Numbered from the stretch's first letter, positions 1 to 5,038 are shown. The stretch is 5,038 nucleotides of DNA from Actinomycetota bacterium (GCA_009726075.1 WLND01000169.1:1-5038), one strand, 5' to 3'. Notes: generated by a model from the letters alone, not told the origin. Numbers and translations: made by a program.

Positions 1-1
1 G

Positions 2-718
2 CCGAATCCGTTCGCGGACGTGTCCGCGCTCTACTACGCCCGCAACACGGTCATCTACCTCGTGCTCATCGGCGCGCTGATGGCGATCGTCGTCGGTGTC
101 ACGTCGACGATGCGCGACCGCAAGGCCCGCACCATCGATCTCGTGCTGAGCCGGCCGATCGGCGTCCCCGCGTACCTGCTGGGCAAGCTCGCCGGTATCG
201 GGGCGTGGCTGGCGATGGTCCTGGCCGCCGTGGCCATCATCAGCTGGACGAGTATCTCGCTCATCACCCACGGGCCGCTGCCCCTGGGCGACACGGCTCG
301 ACTCCTCGGCTTCTACGTCGTCGCCTGGGTCCTGCTGCTCGCCTTCGTGACGCTGGGCATGGCCAGCGGGATCTACAGCTCCCGGGAGACAACGGCCCTG
401 CTGGTCCCGATCAGCATCTGGAGCATCGTCGCCTTCGTCCTGCCGCAGATCGGCACCTCCGCGAACCCGGTCTCCCTGCTCAACCCGGTCCCGTCCGTCG
501 CCGTTCCCGGCGGGGCCTTCGACACTCTCAACACCGTACTGCGGCCCCTGTCGGTGACCGAGCAGTTCAAGACCGCTAGCGGCCTGATCCTCGGCGACAC
601 CCAGGTCACCGGCTCCCTTCCCCCGTCCCTGTTCATCATCGTCCTTGCCTTCGCCGTCGGCGCCGCCGCGCTGCTGGCCACCCGCCGGGACCGCATCCGA
701 GGAGCCCTTCGTGACTAG
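2..718 (+). CDS. ABC-2 / NosY-like transporter permease subunit, 5'-truncated
   Basis: Membrane subunit of an ABC transporter, probably an exporter. The reading frame is open from the first bases (PNPFADVSALYY before the GTG at 20), so the true start lies upstream and that GTG is an internal Val codon. 238 residues are visible. Seen: about five hydrophobic segments (visible residues about 16-35, 63-86, 103-124, 129-149, 208-226). The first two flank a cytoplasmic stretch with the motif RDRKARTIDLVLSRPIG followed by LLGKLAG. That motif is typical of the ABC-2/NosY-like permease family, where it lies in the coupling region contacting the ATPase. A VLPQIG motif follows the fourth segment, then a long extracytoplasmic loop. 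The first TM helix and loop expected for the family are missing because of the window edge. The stop overlaps the next permease by 8 bases, so the two are co-translated. Substrate unknown; NosY kinship is at fold level and does not imply copper. Confidence 0.88.
   Translation, partial: PNPFADVSALYYARNTVIYLVLIGALMAIVVGVTSTMRDRKARTIDLVLSRPIGVPAYLLGKLAGIGAWLAMVLAAVAIISWTSISLITHGPLPLGDTARLLGFYVVAWVLLLAFVTLGMASGIYSSRETTALLVPISIWSIVAFVLPQIGTSANPVSLLNPVPSVAVPGGAFDTLNTVLRPLSVTEQFKTASGLILGDTQVTGSLPPSLFIIVLAFAVGAAALLATRRDRIRGALRD
700..704 (+). promoter_or_regulatory. Shine-Dalgarno AGGAG fixing the GTG start at 711
   Basis: AGGAG lies 6 nt before GTG 711, inside the end of the upstream permease gene. 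An in-frame ATG at 645 would add 22 Pro/Ala-rich residues encoded in another frame of the upstream gene and has no comparable site. From 711 the protein begins with VTSVLVIARKEL, the usual amphipathic N-terminus of this permease family. Confidence 0.75.
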
Positions 719-1682
719 CGTCCTGGTCATCGCCCGCAAGGAACTGCTCGACCTGCGACGCAACCGATTCCTGCTCGCGGTCCTGGCGTTCGTCCTGATC
801 GCCGTGATCCTGTCCGTCATCGTGTCGGCCACCCAGTTCGGCGTGAAGCTGAACGACTACAACGCCTACCTCGATGCGCTGCGCGCCGCTGGCAACACCA
901 CCGTCCCGGCCGCGCCACAGCTGTTCCCGCTGCAGCTGCTCCGGGGCTCGATCGAGTACCTGGAGATCCTCGGTGCCCTCTTCGCGATCGTCATGGGCTA
1001 CGGGATGATCGCCAAGGAGAAGCAGCGCGCCACCCTGCAGCTGATCTACAGCCGCCCGATCGGCCGCTACTCCCTCGCAGCAGGCAAGCTCCTCGCCCTC
1101 GCCCTCGCCTGGCTCATCGCCGTCGCGGTCATCTTCATCGCCGTCGCCGCCACCGTCGCGATCGTCGGGCACGCCTCGTTCGCCGCCATCGACCTCCAGC
1201 GACTGGTCATCTCCGCCGCGACGTCATGGGCATACCTGCTCATGTGGAGCGCCCTTGCCCTGGGCCTCGCCTCGACTACGAAGCGGCTGAGCACGGCACT
1301 GATCATCGCGTTGGTGCTGTGGCTGGCCGTCGTCCTGATCGTCCCACAGATCGGCGACACCATGGACCCCGACAACCAAGTCCCCGGCGGGCTGTTCAAG
1401 TCCCTCGCGATCGCCAAGCCCGACGAGAAGGCCGTCCTGGCCAACTTCACCGGCTTCGACACCGTCCGTAATGGCCTAGAGGTCTCCTCCATCACCAAGC
1501 ACTACGAACGCTTCACATTCGCCGTCCTCGGCATCAAGGACCAGTACAACCAGCAGCCGCTGGCGGCCGTCTGGACCGGGACCTGGAACAACGCCATTGC
1601 CATGTGGCTGGCGGCCTTCGCCGCCCTCGGCTTCGCCATCCTCACCACAACCCGCACCAAACTACTCAGGAGATCATCATGA
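711..1682 (+). CDS. ABC-2 / NosY-like transporter permease subunit (second, complete)
   Basis: Second membrane subunit of the ABC transporter, 323 residues, about the usual family length. Seen: N-terminal amphipathic stretch IARKELLDLRRNRF, then about six hydrophobic segments (residues about 19-41, 84-101, 122-152, 166-189, 193-213, 292-312). An extracytoplasmic loop lies at 43-83. The cytoplasmic coupling motif KEKQRATLQLIYSRPIGR is at 102-119, followed by AAGKLLAL, and VPQIG at 211-215 precedes a second large loop with VPGGLF. The same signature (SRPIG, GKL, PQIG, PGGxF) occurs in the upstream permease, so the two are paralogues and probably form a heterodimer. GTG 711 is chosen for its Shine-Dalgarno and the 8-base overlap with the upstream stop. 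The TGA overlaps the next ATG (ATGA), which suggests translational coupling to the lipoprotein. The ATPase is not in view. Substrate unknown. Confidence 0.9.
   Translation: MTSVLVIARKELLDLRRNRFLLAVLAFVLIAVILSVIVSATQFGVKLNDYNAYLDALRAAGNTTVPAAPQLFPLQLLRGSIEYLEILGALFAIVMGYGMIAKEKQRATLQLIYSRPIGRYSLAAGKLLALALAWLIAVAVIFIAVAATVAIVGHASFAAIDLQRLVISAATSWAYLLMWSALALGLASTTKRLSTALIIALVLWLAVVLIVPQIGDTMDPDNQVPGGLFKSLAIAKPDEKAVLANFTGFDTVRNGLEVSSITKHYERFTFAVLGIKDQYNQQPLAAVWTGTWNNAIAMWLAAFAALGFAILTTTRTKLLRRSS
1668..1672 (+). promoter_or_regulatory. Shine-Dalgarno AGGAG fixing the ATG start at 1679
   Basis: AGGAG lies 6 nt before ATG 1679, within the last codons of the permease gene. It selects 1679 over the in-frame ATG at 1604, which would place 25 Arg/Pro-rich residues ahead of a complete lipoprotein signal peptide. 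Confidence 0.75.
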
Positions 1683-2305
1683 ATCGAAAGACCCTCGCAG
1701 CGATCGGCGCCGCCGGCCTGCTGACCGCCATCACTGTGACCGGCTGCTCATCGGGATCCACCACGAGCCCCATCCAGTCCACGGCCCCCGGAGCAGCGGC
1801 GAGCCAGGCTCCCGCCACCCAGGCGGCGGCAGCAAGTGCGGCCGCGGCAAGCGCGCCAGCGGGAGTCGTGCTGCCCGTGACGTCCAACCCGATCGTCAAC
1901 ACGGCCACCGCACCCAATCTGGAGGTCACCTTCGCCGGGGTCGAGGACCTCGTAGACCCCGCCACCGGCGCAGCCATCGACGACCGTCTGATGCTCACGT
2001 TGAAGAACACCGGCACCACGCCCATGACGGGACTCGAGGTCTACTACGAGATGACCGACGTCGTCACCACCGCGACCGAGGCGTACTACCAGAAGCTCGA
2101 CGGGGTGACCATTCCCGCCGGGCAGGAGACCACCGTCTACTTCGACAACCAGACCGAGCCGGGCCACTTCCCCGAGAACGAGTTCAGCCTCTTCCGGGCG
2201 TCGACCAACGAGGTTGACTTCGCCATCCAGGTGAGCGCACCGGACGCCAAGATCGCGACCGCCACCGCCGTGAAGGCGACCGGGACCGGCGAGAAGGTCG
2301 ACTAG
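1679..2305 (+). CDS. Secreted lipoprotein, transporter-linked
   Basis: 208-residue predicted lipoprotein of unknown function. Seen: signal peptide with n-region MNRKT, hydrophobic core at about 6-20, and lipobox VTGC with Cys23 as the predicted lipidation site, which would anchor the protein to the outer face of the membrane. Residues about 24-65 are an Ala/Ser/Pro/Gln-rich low-complexity linker. Residues about 75-195 form a compact domain with alternating hydrophobic strands. It includes LMLTLKNTGTTPMTGLEVYY and a later IPAGQETTVYFDNQ, a pattern like immunoglobulin-type beta-sandwich domains (NEW3/FxLYD style), where 'LKNTG..' precedes a strand and 'IPAGQ' a turn. The ATGA overlap with the permease gene makes it part of the same operon. 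Inference: an accessory subunit on the outer face that helps the transporter bind or receive substrate. It has no enzymatic motif and does not resemble a classical periplasmic solute-binding protein in size or layout. Confidence 0.85.
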   Translation: MNRKTLAAIGAAGLLTAITVTGCSSGSTTSPIQSTAPGAAASQAPATQAAAASAAAASAPAGVVLPVTSNPIVNTATAPNLEVTFAGVEDLVDPATGAAIDDRLMLTLKNTGTTPMTGLEVYYEMTDVVTTATEAYYQKLDGVTIPAGQETTVYFDNQTEPGHFPENEFSLFRASTNEVDFAIQVSAPDAKIATATAVKATGTGEKVD

Positions 2306-2308
2306 CAC

Positions 2309-2354
2309 TCCGGTGGCCGGCCGGAGCTTCCCCCCAGCCCGGCCGGCCACCGGA
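2309..2354 (+). terminator. Strong hairpin, probable operon terminator (no U-tract)
   Basis: A perfect 16-bp inverted repeat (TCCGGTGGCCGGCCGG at 2309-2324 and its complement at 2339-2354) with a 14-nt C-rich loop begins 3 nt after the lipoprotein stop. The loop could add a GCT/AGC pairing with one bulge. No T-run follows on either strand, as is common for actinobacterial stem terminators. It separates the transporter operon from the response-regulator gene 38 nt further on. It could instead be an mRNA-stabilising 3' stem with partial read-through. Confidence 0.7.
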
Positions 2355-2392
2355 CGCCCACGCGACAATGAAGTCACCCGGCAAGGAGAGTC

Positions 2393-3103
2393 ATGCGCAT
2401 TCTGGTAGTCGACGATGAAGTGAACCTCGCCGCGTCACTGCAGAGAGGGCTGTCGGCGGAAGGCTTCCTCGTCGATGTCGCCTACGACGGGGAGGAAGCG
2501 CTGTGGGCCGCGACCGAGCAGGCATACGACCTCGTTGTCCTCGACCTGATGCTTCCCAAGCTCAACGGATACAAGGTTGTCGAACGCCTTCGTCAGCGCG
2601 GAGTCTGGACACCGATCCTCATGCTCACCGCGAAGGACGGCGAATACGACCAGGCCGACGCCCTCGACCTCGGGGCGGACGACTACCTGACCAAGCCCTT
2701 CAGCTTCGTCGTCCTCGTCGCCCACATCCGCGCCCTCCTGCGTCGCGTCGTCTCCGAGCGGCCCACGGTCCTCGAGGTGGGCGACCTCGCGCTGGATCCC
2801 GTCACCCGGGTCGTCACCCGCCAGGGAACCCCGGTCCCCCTGACTCCACGGGAGTTCGCCCTGCTGGAGTACCTGATGCGCCACCCCGGGGAGGTCGCCA
2901 CCAAGAGCGAGCTCATCGACCACGTGTGGGACACCAACTTCGACGGCCCCCTCAACGTGGTCGAGGTCTACGTCGGCTACCTGCGCAAGAAGATCGATGT
3001 GCCCTTCAACGTGCAGTCGCTGGCGACGGTCCGCGGGTTCGGCTACCGGCTCGACCCGGTCGGTGCGTCGCGATCGGCAATCGGCAGCAGCACCGACACC
3101 TGA
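2393..3103 (+). CDS. OmpR/PhoB-family response regulator
   Basis: DNA-binding response regulator, 236 residues. Seen: an N-terminal receiver domain (about 1-118) with acidic pocket D7-D8, phosphoacceptor D51 in VVLDLMLP, T79 (MLTAKD) and K101 (LTKPF). A C-terminal winged helix (about 127-220) has LTPREFALLEYL, recognition helix NVVEVYVGYLRKKI at 188-201 and the terminal wing RGFGYRL at 214-220. All phosphorelay residues are present. A 16-residue polar tail follows the usual end; codons 217 to the stop are antisense to the kinase 3' end. AAGGAG at 2383-2388 sits 4 nt before the ATG. The likely partner is the convergent kinase, the only one in view. No CTCAG repeats lie upstream, so autoregulation at its own promoter is not evident. 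It may be expressed by its own weak promoter or by read-through from the transporter operon. Overall resemblance is to actinobacterial CutR/TcrA-like regulators (family recollection, not searched). Confidence 0.95.
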   Translation: MRILVVDDEVNLAASLQRGLSAEGFLVDVAYDGEEALWAATEQAYDLVVLDLMLPKLNGYKVVERLRQRGVWTPILMLTAKDGEYDQADALDLGADDYLTKPFSFVVLVAHIRALLRRVVSERPTVLEVGDLALDPVTRVVTRQGTPVPLTPREFALLEYLMRHPGEVATKSELIDHVWDTNFDGPLNVVEVYVGYLRKKIDVPFNVQSLATVRGFGYRLDPVGASRSAIGSSTDT

Positions 3104-4455
3104 GCCCCACCCAGGCTGCTCGAACCGACCAGAATGCGGCCACCGTGCAGACGGGCGATCTCACTCGCGATCGCGAGCCCCAACCCTGCACCCCCGTGAT
3201 CACGGGCTCGGTGGTCGTCGAGTCGCACGAAGCGGTCGAGGACGGAATCACGTTGTTCCGCAGGGATCCCCGGGCCGTCGTCAGCCACGCTCATCACCGC
3301 GCCACCGCTGGTCGCTGCCACCGTGAGGTGGACCTCACTCGCGGCGAACCGGACGGCGTTGTCGACGAGATTGCGCAGCGCCTGCGCCAGCCTCTCAGGA
3401 TCCGCAATCACACGGACCGGCTCAATGCTCGTGGTGATTGCCAGGGCCGTCTGCGACCGCAGGCGCCGCGCCTCGCTGGCCACGAGGTCATCGAGATCCA
3501 CGTCGACACGGTGCAGGGGCACCGCCCCTTCATCCGCCTTGGCGAGTAGGAGCAGGTCCCCGACCAGGCGTGTCATCCGGTCGACCTCGTCGCTGAGCAC
3601 CGGCTCCGCCTCGACCCAGGCGTCACCTCCGCCGATCGTCTGCGCCACGTCCAACGACGCACGCATGGACGTGAGCGGGCTTCGCAGCTCGTGACTGGCG
3701 TCTGCGATGAACTGCCGCTGCGTCGCTGCCGACGTCTCCAGTCGTCCAAGCATGCGGTTCATCGTCGTTGCGAGCGCGGCTACCTCGTCCTTGGCGACAG
3801 GGACGGGGACTCGCTCATGGAGGTCGCTGGCCCCGATCGTCTCCACGCGCTCCCGAATCCGGTCGACGCTGTGAAGCGACCGACCGACCGCGAGCCACGT
3901 CACGGCCCCGACCGCTGCCAGCAGGAACGGCGACCCGAACAGCAGCAACCAGCCAACCAGGCCGTAGACGTTCTGCACCTGCACGAGCGACTGCGCCGTG
4001 ACCACGGTGACGATCTCGTCCCGGCCTTGCACGGCGATCGCGGCGACGAGGTACGGGTCGTTGTCTACGAACGGCAGACGGACCTGCGACGTAACGGGTT
4101 CGGGTCCGGACGCAGCGGAAGTCTGGATCGCAGGTTCGCCGTCGATACTCGAGGAGGACACCACAACCGCCCCCGCCGCGTTGACGACCTGAACTAGCGT
4201 GCCATCGCCGGCTGCGGCACCGATAGTGGGAGTCGCCGCCTCGATGTCCTCGTCCGCGATCTGCGCGGCCACGTCACGCGCCCGTTGCTGAACGCTCTGC
4301 TCGACTGAGCTGGTCAGAGCCACCTTCAACACCACCACAAGGGCGACGCCGCCGCCTATGAGGGCCACCGCGACGACAAGGACGGCAGCGATCGTGGAGC
4401 GGGCGCGGACACCGCGTCGGCTCCAGAACCCCCCTGCCGATCGACCGCGCCGCAT
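3043..4455 (-). CDS. Membrane sensor histidine kinase (HAMP-HisKA-HATPase)
   Basis: 470-residue two-pass sensor kinase. Seen: a short basic N-terminus; TM1 at about 21-47; an extracytoplasmic sensor at about 48-164 with a beta-hairpin-like VQVVNAAGAVVVSSS stretch as in PAS/Cache-type sensors; TM2 at about 165-191; HAMP at about 184-241. The HisKA H-box is ASHELRSP with phosphorylatable H255. The ATPase domain has N-box NLVDN (362-366), G1 DDGPGIP (392-398), F-box DRF (407-409) and G2 GGAGLGLAI (421-429). All catalytic residues are present. ATG 4455 is preferred to the in-frame ATG at 4518: neither has a Shine-Dalgarno, but a -10-like TATGCT stands 6 nt before 4455 (leaderless pattern). The longer form would also put the direct-repeat operator inside the gene. 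The stop lies inside the response-regulator gene, giving a 61-base convergent overlap that includes the conserved last beta-strand SVLLPI. Predicted to phosphorylate the adjacent regulator; signal unknown. Confidence 0.93.
   Translation of the reverse strand: MRRGRSAGGFWSRRGVRARSTIAAVLVVAVALIGGGVALVVVLKVALTSSVEQSVQQRARDVAAQIADEDIEAATPTIGAAAGDGTLVQVVNAAGAVVVSSSSIDGEPAIQTSAASGPEPVTSQVRLPFVDNDPYLVAAIAVQGRDEIVTVVTAQSLVQVQNVYGLVGWLLLFGSPFLLAAVGAVTWLAVGRSLHSVDRIRERVETIGASDLHERVPVPVAKDEVAALATTMNRMLGRLETSAATQRQFIADASHELRSPLTSMRASLDVAQTIGGGDAWVEAEPVLSDEVDRMTRLVGDLLLLAKADEGAVPLHRVDVDLDDLVASEARRLRSQTALAITTSIEPVRVIADPERLAQALRNLVDNAVRFAASEVHLTVAATSGGAVMSVADDGPGIPAEQRDSVLDRFVRLDDHRARDHGGAGLGLAIASEIARLHGGRILVGSSSLGGAQVSVLLPIADRDAPTGSSR
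3164..3177. repeat. 14-bp perfect palindrome CTCGCGATCGCGAG
   Basis: A perfect palindrome inside the kinase coding region (the stretch encoding the IASEIAR helix), centred 29 bp from a second one at 3193-3206. Both have a GATC centre and could fold as 5-bp stems with 4-nt loops in either transcript. They lie 60-105 nt downstream of the response-regulator stop. A function as a weak 3'-end signal is inference; codon constraint may explain it. Confidence 0.4.
3193..3206. repeat. 14-bp perfect palindrome CCCGTGATCACGGG
   Basis: The second perfect palindrome with a GATC centre, in the kinase region encoding the ATP-lid residues RDHGG just before the G2 box. It pairs with the palindrome at 3164-3177 in spacing and architecture. 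No T-tract follows on either strand. Confidence 0.4.
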
Positions 4456-4461
4456 GCGCTG

Positions 4462-4467
4462 AGCATA
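4462..4467 (-). promoter_or_regulatory. Predicted -10 element TATGCT for a leaderless kinase mRNA
   Basis: Read on the - strand, TATGCT fits the actinobacterial -10 form TAnnnT and is followed by 6 nt and then ATG 4455. That geometry puts the transcript start at or beside the A of the start codon and explains why no Shine-Dalgarno is present. The matching -35 position (about 4485-4490) reads AGGAAC, not a good TTGACA match, and is covered by direct repeats. This is the layout of an activator-dependent promoter. Confidence 0.55.
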
Positions 4468-4474
4468 GGTCCGC

Positions 4475-4494
4475 TTCCTGAGAGGTTCCTGAGA
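4475..4494 (-). promoter_or_regulatory. Direct-repeat operator A (TCTCAGGAA x2, 11-bp period)
   Basis: TCTCAGGAA occurs twice on the - strand (4494-4486 and 4483-4475), 9/9 identical and 11 bp apart, i.e. on one face of the helix. OmpR/PhoB-family regulators bind tandem direct repeats of about this spacing as a head-to-tail dimer. If transcription starts at 4455 the site spans -20 to -39, overlapping the -35 region, the usual position for activation by this family. The neighbouring response regulator is the obvious candidate (inference). Confidence 0.6.
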
Positions 4495-4535
4495 CAGCAC
4501 AACCGCCGCCGCCTGCATCCGGCACCCGAGACGTC

Positions 4536-4550
4536 CTCAGGTTCTCTCAG
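4536..4550 (+). promoter_or_regulatory. Direct-repeat operator B (CTCAG x2, 10-bp period)
   Basis: On the + strand CTCAGGTTCT is followed by CTCAG, so CTCAG starts at 4536 and at 4546. The core matches operator A and, in this orientation, points toward the acidic repeat protein gene whose ATG is at 4628, 77 nt downstream. Spacing is 10 rather than 11 bp and the flanks are less conserved, so affinity may differ from site A. No convincing -10 is seen where expected (about 4561-4567, GGATGCC). The rest of the leader to 4615 holds only a weak 5-bp stem (4591-4604). Confidence 0.45.
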
Positions 4551-4627
4551 CAGTCTCTTGGGATGCCGCATGCATCGTTGGTGTCGAGCAAGGGCAACAG
4601 CCCTCGCCAAACACCGGAGGCTCAACC

Positions 4628-5038
4628 ATGCGAATCACCAGGAAGCAGACCATCGCCACGGCCACGGCCGCAGCCGCAATCGCCGTTCTCGGAGGCACTG
4701 GCGTGGCCATGGCCGCCAGCAGTCCCTCACCGGCCGCGCCGTCCGCAGTCACCATCACGCCCAGCACGACGGACGCCACGACGCCAGGCGACTCGACCGA
4801 GACGGTCGACGGCACCGAGGCCAGTGACGGCGCGGATCAGGGTCCGGACGCGAACCCGAACGAGCCGGGCCACCAGGACGCCGACGAGGCCAACGACCCC
4901 GCCGAGCCGGCCGACTCGACCGAGGCGGAAGACGGCACCGAGGCCAGTGACGGCGCGGATCAGGGTCCGGACGCGAACCCGAACGAGCCGGGCCACCAGG
5001 ACGCCGACGAGGCCAACGACCCCGCCGAGCCGGCCGAC
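4628..5038 (+). CDS. Exported acidic repeat protein, 3'-truncated by the window
   Basis: 137 residues are visible and the frame is open to the last base. GGAGG at 4616-4620 lies 7 nt before the ATG. Seen: a Sec signal peptide with basic MRITRK, an Ala-rich hydrophobic core at about 8-26, and a likely signal peptidase I site after A29 (AMA|AS). A Ser/Pro/Thr-rich linker runs to about residue 54. Then come two 41-residue repeats (55-95 and 96-136) and the first residue of a third. Each repeat holds 13-14 Asp/Glu, one His, and motifs DGTEASDGADQGPDANPNEP and GHQDADEANDPAEPA. The visible mature part has no Lys, Arg, Cys or aromatic residue, so it is probably disordered, highly negative and possibly cation-binding (inference). 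I do not recognise a named family. It is divergent from the sensor kinase and behind a related direct-repeat site, suggesting co-regulation. A C-terminal anchor or functional domain may lie beyond the window. Confidence 0.82.
   Translation, partial: MRITRKQTIATATAAAAIAVLGGTGVAMAASSPSPAAPSAVTITPSTTDATTPGDSTETVDGTEASDGADQGPDANPNEPGHQDADEANDPAEPADSTEAEDGTEASDGADQGPDANPNEPGHQDADEANDPAEPAD
4790..5038 (+). repeat. 123-bp in-frame tandem repeat, two full copies plus the start of a third
   Basis: Copy 1 is 4790-4912 and copy 2 is 4913-5035; the last 3 bases match the start of another unit. The copies differ at only three bases, in two adjacent codons (ACG GTC against GCG GAA, giving Thr-Val against Ala-Glu), so 120 of 123 are identical, including synonymous positions. 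This near-identity at DNA level implies recent duplication or ongoing homogenisation. The true copy number cannot be seen because the window ends at a unit boundary. Confidence 0.92.

Noticed and set aside
1597..2217. + strand open frame of 206 codons overlapping the lipoprotein
   Set aside because: Arg/His/Pro-rich composition typical of an out-of-frame reading of GC-rich coding DNA; the lipoprotein frame has the Shine-Dalgarno, signal peptide and domain.
2364..2369. GACAAT as a -10 element for the response regulator
   Set aside because: Close to TAnnnT only in part, and the position 17 bp upstream falls in the GC hairpin with no -35 resemblance.
2503..3549. Long + strand open frame of 348 codons spanning the regulator/kinase junction
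   Set aside because: It is a shadow frame: Arg/Pro/His-rich, no recognisable domain, and entirely overlapped by the response regulator in one frame and the kinase on the other strand, both with complete conserved motifs.
4456..4518. 21-residue N-terminal extension of the kinase from ATG 4518
   Set aside because: No ribosome site before it, the added residues are not typical, and it would encode the direct-repeat operator and the -10 element.
4449..4573. 9-bp repeat GCCGCATGC at 4449-4457 and 4565-4573
   Set aside because: Short, one copy includes the kinase start codon, and the spacing suggests no function; probably chance in GC-rich DNA.
4591..4604. AGGGC-AACA-GCCCT stem in the leader of the acidic protein gene, as a riboswitch or attenuator
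   Set aside because: Only 5 bp, no alternative pairing with the ribosome site seen, and no larger structured element.
4727..4996. - strand open frame with VRVRTLIRAVTGLGAV repeats opposite the acidic protein
   Set aside because: The periodicity is inherited from the 123-bp repeat. The + strand frame has a proper ribosome site and signal peptide, whereas this one has neither.
1..5038. Mobile element, CRISPR array, tRNA or rRNA
   Set aside because: No transposase or integrase motifs, no spacer-repeat arrays, and no tRNA-like cloverleaf or rRNA-like segment were recognised; the only tandem repeat is in-frame coding sequence.

Overview
The window is G+C-rich DNA (roughly two thirds or more by eye) with GTG as well as ATG starts, gene overlaps, an Ala/Pro-rich lipoprotein and an OmpR-type two-component system. 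Together these point to a chromosomal segment from a high-GC Gram-positive bacterium (Actinomycetota). The sequence alone does not support a genus.

Left part (1-2354, + strand): the 3' end of an export-type operon. A 5'-truncated ABC-2/NosY-like permease overlaps by 8 bases a second, paralogous permease that starts at GTG 711. That gene overlaps by an ATGA junction a lipoprotein of 208 residues. The ATP-binding subunit is not in view and presumably lies upstream. The lipoprotein is followed by a perfect 16-bp inverted repeat with no U-tract, the probable operon terminator.

Middle (2393-4455): a two-component system in an uncommon arrangement. The OmpR-family response regulator is on the + strand and the histidine kinase on the - strand. 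They converge tail to tail and share 61 bases at their 3' ends. The kinase has all catalytic boxes and two membrane segments flanking an extracytoplasmic sensor of about 115 residues.

Right part (4456-5038): a divergent control region of 172 bases, then an exported, very acidic protein made of tandem 41-residue repeats that runs off the window. The control region carries two pairs of CTCAG-type direct repeats at one-helical-turn spacing, one pair facing each gene. The pair facing the kinase covers the -35 zone of a promoter whose -10 (TATGCT) sits 6 nt before ATG 4455, predicting a leaderless kinase mRNA.

Working model (inference): the kinase senses an envelope signal and phosphorylates the convergent regulator. 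The regulator binds the CTCAG repeats and switches on the kinase gene and the acidic repeat protein, which may be an effector or the ligand/buffer sensed by the kinase. The most distinctive item is the Lys/Arg-free acidic repeat protein, with near-identical 123-bp DNA repeats, under an apparent shared operator with its sensor. The individual families are ordinary; the arrangement and the repeat protein merit a second look.
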